This document shows positions 1 through 8,414 of a DNA stretch of 64,000 nucleotides, piece by piece (position 1 is the first letter of the stretch; each line of letters begins with the position of its first letter). The notes under the pieces were generated by a model that was not told where the DNA came from, did no database searches, and worked only from the letters and a program-made list of their open reading frames with translations. The DNA lies in the NCBI GenBank assembly GCA_030150265.1, contig JASLGG010000032.1:248001-312000 (forward strand), written 5' to 3'. A program made the position numbers and the translations under genes. This stretch comes from Protaetiibacter sp. Its GTDB lineage: Bacteria > Actinomycetota > Actinomycetes > Actinomycetales > Microbacteriaceae.

Positions 1-321
1 GACGCTTCCCGCGATCGCGGTCGCGCGGTTGCGCGCGACCACCCACACGAGCGGGTAGGCGATGCACTGCGAGATCGCGAGGATCGGCTCGAGCGAGGTC
101 AGGCCGCCCGCGAACAGCACGGTGGCGACCGTGATCGCGATCGCCGCCGGGTTGCCCTCGTTCACGCGCGGTCGCAGCAGCAGGAACACGACGGCGTAGG
201 CCGCGCACAGGGCGGCCCCCGTCGCGAGGATCGCTGCGGGGGCGCCCGCCGCCGCCAGGAAGGCGAGTGGCGCGACGGCGGCCGCAGCGATCGCCACGTA
301 CCACCAGCGCGAGGTCAGCAT
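1..321 (-). CDS. membrane protein, probable N-terminus of a sensor histidine kinase (partial)
   Basis: The first 107 codons of a minus-strand gene run off the left edge. The visible part is hydrophobic, with about three to four membrane segments, and has no soluble domain yet. Its ATG follows immediately after the TGA of the ABC-2 permease, so it is the third gene of one operon. Exporter ATPase, ABC-2 permease, NarL-type sensor kinase and response regulator is a common actinobacterial order, which is why a kinase is inferred. The catalytic domain lies outside the window, so the function is not shown by the sequence itself. Confidence 0.55.
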   Translation of the reverse strand, partial: MLTSRWWYVAIAAAAVAPLAFLAAAGAPAAILATGAALCAAYAVVFLLLRPRVNEGNPAAIAITVATVLFAGGLTSLEPILAISQCIAYPLVWVVARNRATAIAGSV

Positions 322-1179
322 TCAGCCATCCTTGCGGATCCAGCGGAAGGTCACCCGGGTGAGCACCAGCCCCGCCACGAGCCAGATGCCGCACACGATC
401 GCGACGCCCGCGAGGTTCCACTCGCCGCTCGGCTCGAGTGCCGCGTACGCGTCGGGGAGGAACACGGCTCGCATGCCGTGCGCGAGCCAGGCCAGCGGGA
501 ACACGTTGGCGATCGACTGCAGCCACTCCGGCAGCATCGAGAACTGGATGTAGACGCCCGAGATGAACTGCAGCACGAGCACGATCGGGATGATGACGGC
601 GCTCGCGCTCTTGCCGGAGCGCGGCAGGGCCGAGAGCCCGATGCCCAGGATCGCGCAGGTCGTGACGCCGAGCAGGAACACCCAGGCGAAGGTGAGCCAG
701 GCATCCGGGTCGCTCGGCAGCGGCACGCCGAACGCGATGGCCGCCGCCGCGATGAGGAGCGCCGCCTGCAGCACGGCCGTGACGAGCACCTGTCCGATCT
801 TGCCGATGAAGTAGCTGACCGGCGAGAGCGGTGCGCCGGCGAGGCGCTTGAGGGTGCCGTCGCCCTTCTCCATCGCGATGTCGGTCGCCATGTTCTGCAG
901 GCCGGAGAGCAGGGCGCCGGCCGCGAGCATCGCGGGCAGGTAGTACTGCGCCGCCGTCAGCTCCTTGCCGTCGGGGGTGCGGCCCAGGTCGATCGCGCTG
1001 AACGCGACCGAGAAGATCGTGAGCATGAGCAGCGGGAACAGGAAGGTGAAGAACACCGTGTCGCCCTGCCGGAAGTAGGCGCGCACCTCGTAGCCGGCGC
1101 GGGCGAGGCCGAGCCGGACGGTGCGGCCGATCCCGAAGCGGGCGGATGCGGCGGATGCGGATGCCGTGACGGCGGTCAT
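322..1179 (-). CDS. ABC-2 type transporter permease
   Basis: A 285-residue integral membrane protein with about six membrane segments, typical of ABC-2 (DrrB/YhgE-like) permeases that export drugs, lipids or polysaccharides. A short Ala-rich N-terminus is followed by the conserved cytoplasmic stretch MEKGDGTLKRLAGAPLSP, which couples these permeases to their ATPase. The ATG overlaps the TGA of the upstream ATPase gene by four bases (ATGA), so the two are translationally coupled. The longer open frame upstream in this phase is a shadow of other genes. Substrate is unknown; antibiotic efflux is a family-level guess. Confidence 0.9.
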   Translation of the reverse strand: MTAVTASASAASARFGIGRTVRLGLARAGYEVRAYFRQGDTVFFTFLFPLLMLTIFSVAFSAIDLGRTPDGKELTAAQYYLPAMLAAGALLSGLQNMATDIAMEKGDGTLKRLAGAPLSPVSYFIGKIGQVLVTAVLQAALLIAAAAIAFGVPLPSDPDAWLTFAWVFLLGVTTCAILGIGLSALPRSGKSASAVIIPIVLVLQFISGVYIQFSMLPEWLQSIANVFPLAWLAHGMRAVFLPDAYAALEPSGEWNLAGVAIVCGIWLVAGLVLTRVTFRWIRKDG

Positions 1180-2093
1180 GCGGGGCTCCCTTCGAGCACG
1201 GGCTCGGCGGCGGCCTCGCCGACGAGCTCCAGGTAGATGTCCTCCAGGCTCGGGCGGATCACCTCGAGCCGCTCCGGCTCGCCGCCGGCCGCGAGCCTCG
1301 CGACGAGCGCGCCGGGCTCCGTCGTGCGCTCCTGCCGCAGCACGCCGTGCTCGAGCCAGCGCACGATCGGCACGCGCGCATCCGTCCCGCCGAGCTCGTC
1401 GATCGCGCCGAGCGCCACGAGCTCGCCGCCCGCGATGATGCCGCCGCGGTCCGAGAGCTGCTGCGCCTCGTCGAGGTAGTGGGTGGTGAGCAGGATCGTG
1501 GTGCCCTCGTCGCGCAGGCTCCGGATGAGGGTCCAGAACTGGCGGCGGGCCTCCGGGTCGAAGCCCGTCGTGGGCTCGTCGAGGAACAGCAGCTCGGGCC
1601 GGCCGACGATGCCGAGCGCCACGTCGACGCGGCGCTTCTGGCCGCCGGAGAGTTTCGAGATGCGGGTGTTCGCCTTCTCCTCGAGGCCGACCGCGACGAT
1701 CACCTCCTCGACGTCGCGCGGGTTCGGGTAGAGCCCGGCGAAGTGCCGCAGCTGCTCGCGCACGGTCGCCGTGCCCGACTCGCCGGTCGACTGCAGCACG
1801 ATGCCGAGCCGGGCCTTCCAGGCGAGGTCGCCGTGATGCGGGTCGGTGCCGAGCACGCGCACCTCGCCGTCCGTGCGGGTGCGGTAGCCCTCGAGGATCT
1901 CGATGGTGGTGGACTTGCCGGCGCCGTTCGGGCCGAGCAGGGCGAAGGTCTCGCCGCGGCGGATGTCGAAGTCGATGCCGCGCACGGCCTCGACGTCGCG
2001 GTATCGCTTGCGGAGGCCTCGCACCTCGACGACGTTCTCTGTGGTGGCACCGCGTGCGGTGGCACTGCGTGCGGTGGCGTTGCCTGTGGTCAT
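1176..2093 (-). CDS. ABC transporter ATP-binding protein (drug-export type)
   Basis: A 305-residue ATPase of the DrrA/CcmA class that powers the downstream ABC-2 permease. Walker A is GPNGAGKST at residues 54-62, the signature is LSGGQKRR, Walker B is LLFLDEPTTGFD, and the H-loop is LTTHYLDEA. It ends with a DrrA-like C-terminal extension. The first 20 codons are encoded by three 15-bp near-identical units (2043-2087), giving an ATARS/ATARG-like tail of doubtful function; the true domain begins at VVEVRGLRKRY. It is the first gene of a minus-strand operon with the permease and a probable sensor kinase. Confidence 0.92.
   Translation of the reverse strand: MTTGNATARSATARGATTENVVEVRGLRKRYRDVEAVRGIDFDIRRGETFALLGPNGAGKSTTIEILEGYRTRTDGEVRVLGTDPHHGDLAWKARLGIVLQSTGESGTATVREQLRHFAGLYPNPRDVEEVIVAVGLEEKANTRISKLSGGQKRRVDVALGIVGRPELLFLDEPTTGFDPEARRQFWTLIRSLRDEGTTILLTTHYLDEAQQLSDRGGIIAGGELVALGAIDELGGTDARVPIVRWLEHGVLRQERTTEPGALVARLAAGGEPERLEVIRPSLEDIYLELVGEAAAEPVLEGSPA
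2043..2087 (-). repeat. 15-bp triplicate repeat inside the ATPase start
   Basis: Three tandem units (2043-2057, 2058-2072, 2073-2087) share GGTGGCAC followed by NGCGTGC. The first two differ at one base and the third is more diverged. As 15 bp is five codons, the array can change in number without a frameshift, adding or removing five residues ahead of the ATP-binding domain. Confidence 0.75.
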
Positions 2094-2151
2094 GCCCCCA
2101 TCGTGCGCGCGCCAGGGTTCGCACGCCTCTCCCGCCCGGTGGGTTCCGCCT

Positions 2152-2165
2152 CCACCGTCCGGTGG
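2152..2165. promoter_or_regulatory. palindrome in the ABC exporter / DUF2871 divergent intergenic region
   Basis: CCACCG-TC-CGGTGG is a perfect 6+2+6 palindrome, and a further CGGTGG half-site lies about 15 bp to its left (near 2137). It sits about 60 bp upstream of the ATPase start and about 85 bp upstream of the DUF2871 gene. It is a plausible site for a dimeric regulator, perhaps the response regulator expected beyond the left edge. No factor can be assigned. Confidence 0.35.
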
Positions 2166-2247
2166 ATGCGTCTCGGGTCTCCATCCTTCGGACGATCCCC
2201 GCCCGCGGCGGCCGGGCGAGTCTGGAGGCGGAGACGAGAGGAATCCG

Positions 2248-2748
2248 ATGAAGAAGCTGTTCTACGCCGCGTTCGCCTACATGCTCGCCGGGGTCGCCTC
2301 GGGGCTGTTCTCCCGGGAGTTCACCCGGCTGAACGACTTCCCGGAGGGGCGGTTCACGCAGCTCGGGGTCGTGCACACGCACCTGCTGACCCTCGGCTTC
2401 ATCGTGCTGCTCGTGGTGCTCGCGCTCGAGAAGCTGTTCGCGCTCTCCCGCAGCCGGCTGTTCGGCTGGTTCTTCTGGATCTACAACGCGGGCCTCGTCC
2501 TCACGGCGGCCATGCTCGCGCTGCACGGCTCGCTCACGGTGCTCGGCGAGGAGTCGAGCAGGATGATCGCCGGCATCGCGGGCCTCGGCCACATCCTGCT
2601 GAGCGCCGGAATGGTGCTGCTGTTCCTCGCGCTGCGTCGCGCGCTGCGCTTGGACGCCGCGCGTGCGCTGAGCGCGGAGGCGCATCCCGCGTCCGACGGG
2701 GGAGAATCGGCGCATGTGGGCAGCGACCGAACCCTCGCCGCCGGCTGA
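2248..2748 (+). CDS. DUF2871 family membrane protein
   Basis: A 166-residue protein with four predicted membrane segments, starting MKKLFYAAFAYMLAG, and with the histidine-containing motif GVVHTHLLTLGF in the second segment. This matches DUF2871, a conserved actinobacterial family of unknown function that resembles heme/copper-type four-helix membrane proteins. The ATG follows a purine-rich ACGAGAGGAA ribosome site. The last 35 bases overlap the start of the following sensor kinase, so the two genes are probably co-transcribed. The function is not known. Confidence 0.8.
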   Translation: MKKLFYAAFAYMLAGVASGLFSREFTRLNDFPEGRFTQLGVVHTHLLTLGFIVLLVVLALEKLFALSRSRLFGWFFWIYNAGLVLTAAMLALHGSLTVLGEESSRMIAGIAGLGHILLSAGMVLLFLALRRALRLDAARALSAEAHPASDGGESAHVGSDRTLAAG

Positions 2749-3982
2749 GCCTCCGGCCGGCGCGCGGTCGCTCCGCGCCGTCGCCGCGGTGCTGCGCTCG
2801 ATGCGGGTGGGGCAGCTCGTCATCGCGATCGTGCTCGTCGTCATCGGCACGGTGCGGGCGCTCGCCGACGGTGCCGCACCGGCCCTCGCGCTGGGCGCCG
2901 CCCTGGTCTTCGCCGGGTGGTACTTCGGCGGCCTGCTGCTCGCCGCCCGCACGCGCGAGGAGCGCCTCGGCGCGGCATGGCTCCTGGGGCTCGGCCTGAT
3001 CTGGATGGGCGCCGTGGCCGTGTCGGCGGAGTTCGTCTGGCTCGCCTTCCCGCTGTGGCTGCTCGCGGGCTACATCCTGCGCATCCGCTGGGCGGTCGCG
3101 TACTCGGTCGCGGTGCTCGCGGTGGTCGTGCTCGCCCCGCTCTGGCATCACGGCACTACGAGCTACGCGAACGTCATCGGCCCGCTGGTCGGCGGGATCT
3201 TCGCGTTCGGGATCGCGCGCGGCTACCTCGAGCTCGTCGGGGAGGCCCGCGTGCGGCAGCAGCTCGTCGACTCGCTCCTCCAGGCGCAGGAGGAGACGGC
3301 CCAGCTGCAGGACGAGCTCGCCCGCACCCAGCGCGAGTCGGGGGCGATCGCCGAGCGCACCCGGCTGTCGCGCGACATCCACGACACCGTCGCGCAGGGG
3401 CTCTCCTCGATCGCGCTGCTCGCGCGCGCGACTCTCGACGACCCGCGCGCGGCCGACGGCTCGCGCGCCCTCGAGCAGATCGAGGCGCTCGCCCGCGACA
3501 GCCTCGTCGACGTGCGGCGGATCGTGGCCGCGCTCGCTCCGGCGGAGCTCGAGGAGGGCGCGCTCGCGACCGCGCTCCGGCGCATGCTCGACCGGCTCGC
3601 GGCCGAGACCGGGATCGAGGGGGAGCTTCGCGTCGAGGCGGGGTTCCCCGCACTGCCGACGGTCGCCGAGGTGGCGCTGCTGCGCACCGCCCAGTCGGCG
3701 CTCGCCAACACGCGGCTGCACTCCGGTGCGCGTCGCGTCGTGGTCAGCCTCGTCGACGCCGGCGACTCGGTGCGGCTCGACGTGGTCGACGACGGGCGTG
3801 GGTTCGACGCCGCGGCCTGGGACGGCGACGGCCGCGCCTCGGGCGCGAGCGGCTACGGGCTCCAGTCGATGCGGGCCCGGCTGCGCGAGCTCGGCGGCGG
3901 CCTCGACGTCGAGAGCGCCCCTGGCGACGGCGTCGCACTGTCGGCGCACCTGCCGCTCACCACCCCGGCGGGCGGGAGCTGA
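2714..3982 (+). CDS. NarL-type sensor histidine kinase
   Basis: A 422-residue kinase. Residues 30-175 hold about six membrane helices without a large external loop, followed by a coiled-coil linker rich in Q/E (about 190-215). The HisKA_3 domain carries the phospho-acceptor in [10 protein letters not shown] (His223), and the HATPase domain has VVDDGRGFD and the [12 protein letters not shown]-box. The membrane-embedded sensor suggests that it senses the envelope or a membrane solute. It overlaps DUF2871 upstream and is separated by one base from its cognate response regulator. The start is the ATG at 2714. Confidence 0.92.
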   Translation: MWAATEPSPPAEPPAGARSLRAVAAVLRSMRVGQLVIAIVLVVIGTVRALADGAAPALALGAALVFAGWYFGGLLLAARTREERLGAAWLLGLGLIWMGAVAVSAEFVWLAFPLWLLAGYILRIRWAVAYSVAVLAVVVLAPLWHHGTTSYANVIGPLVGGIFAFGIARGYLELVGEARVRQQLVDSLLQAQEETAQLQDELARTQRESGAIAERTRLSRDIHDTVAQGLSSIALLARATLDDPRAADGSRALEQIEALARDSLVDVRRIVAALAPAELEEGALATALRRMLDRLAAETGIEGELRVEAGFPALPTVAEVALLRTAQSALANTRLHSGARRVVVSLVDAGDSVRLDVVDDGRGFDAAAWDGDGRASGASGYGLQSMRARLRELGGGLDVESAPGDGVALSAHLPLTTPAGGS

Positions 3983-3983
3983 C

Positions 3984-4604
3984 GTGCCGATCACCGTGCT
4001 GCTCGTCGACGACCATCCGATCGTGCGGGCCGGCCTGCGCGCCCTGGTCGACGGCCAGCCGGATGTGCGGGTCGTCGGGGAGGCGGCGTCGGGGGAGGAG
4101 GCGCTCGCGCTCGCGGGGCACCTGCATCCGGATGTCGTGCTGTGCGATCTGCGTCTCGGCGCGGGCATGGGCGGGGTGGAGACGACGGCCGCGTTGCGTG
4201 CCCTCACGCCGGCACCCGCCGTGATCATCCTCACGACCTTCGACCGCGACGCCGAGATCCTCGCGGCGGTCGAGGCGGGCGCGGCGGGCTACCTGCTGAA
4301 GGACGTCGCGCCGGGCACGATCCTGCGGTCGTTGCGGCAGGCGGCCGCCGGTCAGATGGTGCTCGCCCCCGAGCTGGCCGAGCGCGTGCTGCAGGGCATG
4401 CGGCGTCCGAGGGTGCGGCTCACCGAGCGCGAGCTCGACGTGCTGCGGCTGCTCGACGCGGGCGCCTCCAATCGGGAGGCCGCCCGCATCCTCTTCATCT
4501 CCGAGGCGACGGTCAAGACCCACCTCGTCAACCTCTTCGCCAAGCTCGGCGTGGAGAGCCGCGCGAAGGCGGTGGCGCTGGCGCGCGAGACGGGGCTCGT
4601 CTGA
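3984..4604 (+). CDS. NarL/LuxR-type response regulator
   Basis: A 206-residue regulator starting at a GTG one base after the kinase stop. The receiver domain has the acidic pair DD near the N-terminus, phospho-acceptor Asp55 in VVLCDLRLG, the conserved Thr in IILTTFD and Lys in YLLKDV. The C-terminal LuxR helix-turn-helix is [12 protein letters not shown] through [16 protein letters not shown]. It forms the second half of a two-component system with the preceding kinase. Targets are unknown; the neighbouring ABC exporter promoter is one candidate. Confidence 0.93.
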   Translation: MPITVLLVDDHPIVRAGLRALVDGQPDVRVVGEAASGEEALALAGHLHPDVVLCDLRLGAGMGGVETTAALRALTPAPAVIILTTFDRDAEILAAVEAGAAGYLLKDVAPGTILRSLRQAAAGQMVLAPELAERVLQGMRRPRVRLTERELDVLRLLDAGASNREAARILFISEATVKTHLVNLFAKLGVESRAKAVALARETGLV

Positions 4605-4629
4605 CCGACGCGTCCGCGGGGCGGGCGGA

Positions 4630-5271
4630 TCAGGGCGTGAAGATCGTGCGCTCGATGGTGTCGACGAGCCAGTCGCGGTATTGGCGCATGCTCCAGCCGG
4701 CGTCGAGCACGAGCTGCACATAGCTGCTCGGCGACACGAGGAACGACAGCGCGGCCGCGTAGGCCTCGTCGTCGCCGGGTCGCCGCGCGAGCCCGCGCTC
4801 CCGGAAAGCCGCCTGCGAGGCCCGGAAGTCGCTGCGTCGGCGCGCCTGGAGCGCCTCGAGCCCCTCCTCGACGGCGGGGTCGCCCATCGACGCGTCGAGG
4901 AGCGCGATCCAGAGCCGAGAGATGCGCTCGTTCGCGCCCGCGATGAAGGCCACCCAGTTCTGCAGCAGCTCCGCGTCGGAGGACTCCAGGAGGCGGGTGC
5001 CGAGGTCGCGCTCGTGGATCGCGCGCTCGCCGTCGCCGTCCGCGGCCTCCTCGCCGGTGAACGCCTGGTCGAAGGCCGCGAGGATGAGGGCGCTCTTGGG
5101 GCCGTGGGACTTGACGGTCTCGACGGAGACGCCCGCGGCATCCGCGATCCGGGCGAGGGAGGTGGTGGCGTAGCCGTCGTTCGCGAAGAGCTCGCCCGCG
5201 GCCGCGAGGATGCGTCGTCGCGTGTCGGCGGCCTGGGCGGTGCGCAGGGCCGAGGTGTACGTGCGCGCCAT
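4630..5271 (-). CDS. TetR family transcriptional repressor
   Basis: A 213-residue protein with a TetR N-terminal helix-turn-helix (residues about 15-60: RRRILAAAGELFANDGYATTSLARIADAAGVS). The conserved Tyr after the second helix is replaced (VETVKSHGPKSALI), a variation also seen in other actinobacterial members. The C-terminal ligand domain is not recognisable to a subfamily. The start at 5271 is preferred because AGGAAA lies six bases upstream; a longer in-frame start lies in the promoter region. It is divergent from a glycosyltransferase/oxidase pair, with a palindrome between them, so it very likely represses that pair and itself. Confidence 0.88.
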   Translation of the reverse strand: MARTYTSALRTAQAADTRRRILAAAGELFANDGYATTSLARIADAAGVSVETVKSHGPKSALILAAFDQAFTGEEAADGDGERAIHERDLGTRLLESSDAELLQNWVAFIAGANERISRLWIALLDASMGDPAVEEGLEALQARRRSDFRASQAAFRERGLARRPGDDEAYAAALSFLVSPSSYVQLVLDAGWSMRQYRDWLVDTIERTIFTP

Positions 5272-5307
5272 TTGACTTTCCTGTCTAGGTGGTGAATACT
5301 CCATCGA

Positions 5308-5320
5308 GTTGTTCAACAAC
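5308..5320. promoter_or_regulatory. probable TetR operator
   Basis: GTTGTT-C-AACAAC is a perfect 13-bp palindrome, the only strong one between the divergent TetR gene and glycosyltransferase gene. It lies 37 bp from the TetR start and 36 bp upstream of the preferred glycosyltransferase start at 5356, a position suited to blocking both promoters. It is assigned by position and symmetry only. Confidence 0.55.
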
Positions 5321-5355
5321 ATCCTATGACCTCCGACCTCTCCGGGACCACCACC

Positions 5356-6654
5356 ATGACCACCACGCCCCTCTCCCTGCTCGTGTGCTCCACGCCCGTC
5401 CACGGGCACGTCACGCCCCTGCTCGCCGTCACGCGGCATCTCGTCGCCTCCGGCCACCGCGTGCGCTTCCTCACCGGCGCGCGCTACCGCGAGGCCGTCG
5501 AGACGGCCGGTGCCGAATGGCTCCCGCTGCCCGCCGAGGCCGACTACGACGACCGCGACATGGACGCCGCGTTCCCGGGCCGCGTCGGGCTCTCCGGCCC
5601 CGCCGGCATCCGCTACGACCTGCGCGAGATCTTCCTGCGCCCCGGCGCCGCCCAGCTCCGCGCCGTCGACGCCGCCATCGCGGCCGAGCGCCCCGACGCC
5701 GTGCTCGTCGAGAGCATGTTCATGGGTGCCCTGCTCCTGCTGTGCCGGCCCGGCGAGCGCCCGCCGGTCGTCAACCTCGGGATCGTGCCGCTCGGCGTCG
5801 CCAGCCGCGACACCGCGCCCTTCGGCCTCGGCATCCCCCCGAAGCCCGGCCTCGCCGGACGGATGCGCAACGCGATGCTGTCGGTCGTCGCCGAGAAGGT
5901 GATCTTCGGCGCGCTCCAGCGCTACGCCCGCGAGCTCGTGCGGGAGGGGGGCGGTGAGCTGACCGTGAACTTCATGGGCTCGCCGGCGCTCGCCGACGCG
6001 CTCGTGCAGTTCACCGTGCCGTCGTTCGAGTACCCGCGCTCCGACCTCCCCGGGCACGTGCACTTCGTCGGCCCCGTCTCGCGCACCACGCCCTCCACGA
6101 CGCCGCTGCCCGAGTGGTGGGGCGACCTCGACGGCAGCAGGCCCGTCGTGCACGTCACCCAGGGCACCGTCGCCAACACCGATTTCGCCGAGCTCATCGA
6201 CCCCGCCATCCAGGGCCTCGCCGGAGAGGACGTGCTCGTCGTGGTCTCGACCGGAGGCCGCGAGGCGCCGGTGCGCGACTACCCCGCGAACGTGCGCATC
6301 GCGCCGTACCTGCCCTACGACAGGCTGCTGCCGCTCACCGACGTCTACGTCACGAACGGCGGCTACGGCGGCGTGCACTACGCGATGGAGCACGGCGTCC
6401 CGCTCGTCACGGCGGGGCTCACCGAGGACAAGATCGAGGTCACCGCCCGGGTCGCCTGGGCGGGCGTCGGCGTCGACCTGCACACCGACAAGCCCACTCC
6501 GGAGCAGCTGCGCGCGGCCGTGCGCCGGGTGCTCGACGAGCCCTCCTTCCGCGAGCGCAGCGCCGCCATCGGGCGCGACATCCTCGCCTCCCCCGGCGTC
6601 GGCGGCCTCGAGCGCGTGCTCTCCGAGCTCGTCGCCGCCCGCGCGACCCGCTGA
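5356..6654 (+). CDS. UGT-like (GT1) glycosyltransferase
   Basis: A 432-residue GT-B fold protein of the macrolide-glycosyltransferase/UGT group, which transfers a sugar from a nucleotide donor to a small molecule. The N-terminus LLVCSTPVHGHVTPLLAVTRHL contains the acceptor-side catalytic His region (HGH). The C-terminal donor site reads TNGGYGGVHYAMEHGVPLV, with Asn334 where many MGTs have the His of HGG. The start at 5356 is chosen because the sequence before it (ggaccaccaccATG) matches that before the next gene; an ATG at 5326 is also in frame but lies just beside the putative operator. It precedes an FAD oxidase by 32 bases. The likely role is modification or detoxification of a natural product. 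Confidence 0.85.
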   Translation: MTTTPLSLLVCSTPVHGHVTPLLAVTRHLVASGHRVRFLTGARYREAVETAGAEWLPLPAEADYDDRDMDAAFPGRVGLSGPAGIRYDLREIFLRPGAAQLRAVDAAIAAERPDAVLVESMFMGALLLLCRPGERPPVVNLGIVPLGVASRDTAPFGLGIPPKPGLAGRMRNAMLSVVAEKVIFGALQRYARELVREGGGELTVNFMGSPALADALVQFTVPSFEYPRSDLPGHVHFVGPVSRTTPSTTPLPEWWGDLDGSRPVVHVTQGTVANTDFAELIDPAIQGLAGEDVLVVVSTGGREAPVRDYPANVRIAPYLPYDRLLPLTDVYVTNGGYGGVHYAMEHGVPLVTAGLTEDKIEVTARVAWAGVGVDLHTDKPTPEQLRAAVRRVLDEPSFRERSAAIGRDILASPGVGGLERVLSELVAARATR

Positions 6655-6686
6655 CCGCCGACTGGACGAATCGAGGAACCACCACC

Positions 6687-8036
6687 ATGACCGATCCCAC
6701 CCTCCCCGCCGCCGACGAGCTGCGCGCGCGGATCACCGGCCCCCTGCACCTCCCCGGCGACCCCGGATTCGAGCCGGCCGCGATGCCGTGGAACGTGTCC
6801 GTCGCCGCGCGCCCCCTCGCGGTCGTCGAGGCGGCCGACGCGGCGGATGTGCAGGCCGCGGTGTCCCACGCGGCGCGCCACGGCATCCGGATCGCGATGC
6901 TGGGGCCCGGCCACGGCGCGAGCGACACCCTCGAGGGTGCGCTGCTCGTGCGCACCGCGCGGCTCGACCGGCTCGAGATCACGCCGGAGGCGCGCACGGC
7001 GATCGTCGGCGCCGGCGTCTCGTGGGGCGCGTTGCAGTCTGCGCTCGACGGCACGGGACTCACGGCGCTCGTCGGCTCGAGCCCCTCGGTGTCGGTCGTC
7101 GGCCTGCTGCTGCAGGGCGGCTACTCGTGGCTGAGCCGCGCCTTCGGCTCGGCCGCCGGATCGCTCGTCGCGGCCGAGGTCGTGACCGCCGACGGCGCGC
7201 ACGGCTGGATCGACGAGTCGACGGATGCCGAGCTGCTGTGGGCGCTCCGCGGCGGCGGCGGGCGCGTGGCGGCCGTGACCGCCGTGCAGCTCGAGCTGTT
7301 CCCCGTGGGCGGCCTCGCGGGCGGGCGGCTGATGTTCCCCGTCGAGGCGGCGCCGTCCGCGCTCGCAGCCTGGGCGCACGCCACGCGCAGCTGCCCCGGC
7401 GACACCACGCTGTGGGCGAGCGTGCTCAACTTCCCGCCGCTGCCCGAGCTGCCGGAGCCCCTGCGCGGGCGCTCGTTCCTCGCCGTCGACGCCGTCACCA
7501 CCGCGGGCGTCGACGCGCTCGAGCGCGTGCTCGCGCCCATCCGCGCGGCGGGTCCCGTGATCCACGACACCGTGGGTCCCCGTGAACCGGGTCGGCTCGG
7601 CGACATCTGCGAGGAGCCCGTCACCCCGACCCCGGCCGTGCAGCGCGGCATCCCGCTCGACGCGCTCCCCGACGAGGCGCTGCCGGTGGTGCTCGGCGCC
7701 GCGACCGCGCCGGGTGCCTTCATGCAGGTGCAGCTGCGGCACGTGGCCGGCAGCCCCGCTCGCCGCGACGGCTTCGCGACGGCGATCGACGCGGCCTACG
7801 TCGTGAACGCGCTCGCCATCGCGCCCGTGCCGCCCGCGGTCGCCGCGGCCCAGCAGGCCATGGACGCGCTCGCCGACACCCTCGCCCCCTGGAGCGGGGG
7901 CACGATCCTGCCGAGCTTCGTCGCCACCTGGCGCGACCTCGGCGACTCCGCCCGACCCGACCGGATCGAGCGACTCGCGGCGGTCACGCGGCGGCTCGAC
8001 CCGCAGGGGGTGCTCACCGCGTCGCTCCGCGGCTGA
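6687..8036 (+). CDS. FAD-linked oxidoreductase (FAD_binding_4/BBE-like)
   Basis: A 449-residue flavoprotein of the PCMH/VAO superfamily. The FAD-binding half has PAMPWNV-type entry, then RIAMLGPGHGASDTLEGALLV around residues 68-90 and GLLLQGGYSWLSRAFGSAA further on. The usual RSGGH motif with a covalently linked His is replaced by GPGHG, so His may still anchor FAD. There is no signal peptide, so it is cytoplasmic. GAGGAA lies nine bases before the ATG. Members oxidise alcohols, sugars or polyketide-type aromatics. It is probably co-transcribed with the glycosyltransferase and controlled by the TetR protein. The substrate is unknown. Confidence 0.87.
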   Translation: MTDPTLPAADELRARITGPLHLPGDPGFEPAAMPWNVSVAARPLAVVEAADAADVQAAVSHAARHGIRIAMLGPGHGASDTLEGALLVRTARLDRLEITPEARTAIVGAGVSWGALQSALDGTGLTALVGSSPSVSVVGLLLQGGYSWLSRAFGSAAGSLVAAEVVTADGAHGWIDESTDAELLWALRGGGGRVAAVTAVQLELFPVGGLAGGRLMFPVEAAPSALAAWAHATRSCPGDTTLWASVLNFPPLPELPEPLRGRSFLAVDAVTTAGVDALERVLAPIRAAGPVIHDTVGPREPGRLGDICEEPVTPTPAVQRGIPLDALPDEALPVVLGAATAPGAFMQVQLRHVAGSPARRDGFATAIDAAYVVNALAIAPVPPAVAAAQQAMDALADTLAPWSGGTILPSFVATWRDLGDSARPDRIERLAAVTRRLDPQGVLTASLRG

Positions 8037-8042
8037 GCACCG

Positions 8043-8075
8043 GGCCCGGGCGCGCTTGGAGGTCGCGCCCGGGCC
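8043..8075. terminator. bidirectional terminator hairpin
   Basis: A perfect 12-bp stem (GGCCCGGGCGCG with CGCGCCCGGGCC) has a 9-base loop and sits between the convergent oxidase gene and the small membrane protein gene. There is no T-tract, as is common in high-GC actinobacteria. Confidence 0.7.
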
Positions 8076-8111
8076 TCTGCATGTGCGGTCTCGCGGCGCG
8101 TCGGCGGCCCG

Positions 8112-8414
8112 TCAGCGGCGCTGGAGACGGCGGATGACGGCGGCGACGGCGAGCAGGGTGATCGTGGCGCCGAGGGCCACCACGATCGCGACCGTCCAGC
8201 CGAGGGGGTCGAGCGCGAGCACCGTGCGGAGCGCGGCGGCGCGGTTCGCGGGCGTCGAGGCGATCCCCAGCACGGTCGCCCCCGCCGCCACGAGCACGAG
8301 GCCCCACAGCACGGCGCCGATCCGGATGCGTGGGCGCGGCAGGCGCTCGGCCGTGCCCTCCGGGGCCGGGTCGGGCGCCGTCGTCGGGGCGTCGATCGGG
8401 GTCGTGTCGTTCAC
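8112..8414 (-). CDS. small two-helix membrane protein of the PspC operon
   Basis: A 100-residue protein with a Pro/Ala-rich cytoplasmic start, two membrane helices (about residues 32-52 and 73-92) and a basic tail ending RRLQRR. It starts at a GTG that overlaps the TGA of the PspC-domain gene by four bases, so the two are coupled. No known domain is recognised, but small proteins of this kind often follow PspC genes in actinobacteria. Its role is unknown; a helper in envelope stress sensing is an inference from context only. Confidence 0.75.
   Translation of the reverse strand: MNDTTPIDAPTTAPDPAPEGTAERLPRPRIRIGAVLWGLVLVAAGATVLGIASTPANRAAALRTVLALDPLGWTVAIVVALGATITLLAVAAVIRRLQRR

Noticed and set aside
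322..2952. An 876-codon open frame on the minus strand
   Set aside because: Only 322-1179 encodes a recognisable protein (ABC-2 permease). The rest is Arg/Ala/His-rich shadow sequence antisense or out of phase to the ATPase, DUF2871 and kinase genes.
5326..5355. Earlier ATG for the glycosyltransferase
   Set aside because: It is in frame but lies five bases from the palindrome with no ribosome site. The ATG at 5356 has the same upstream sequence as the following gene.
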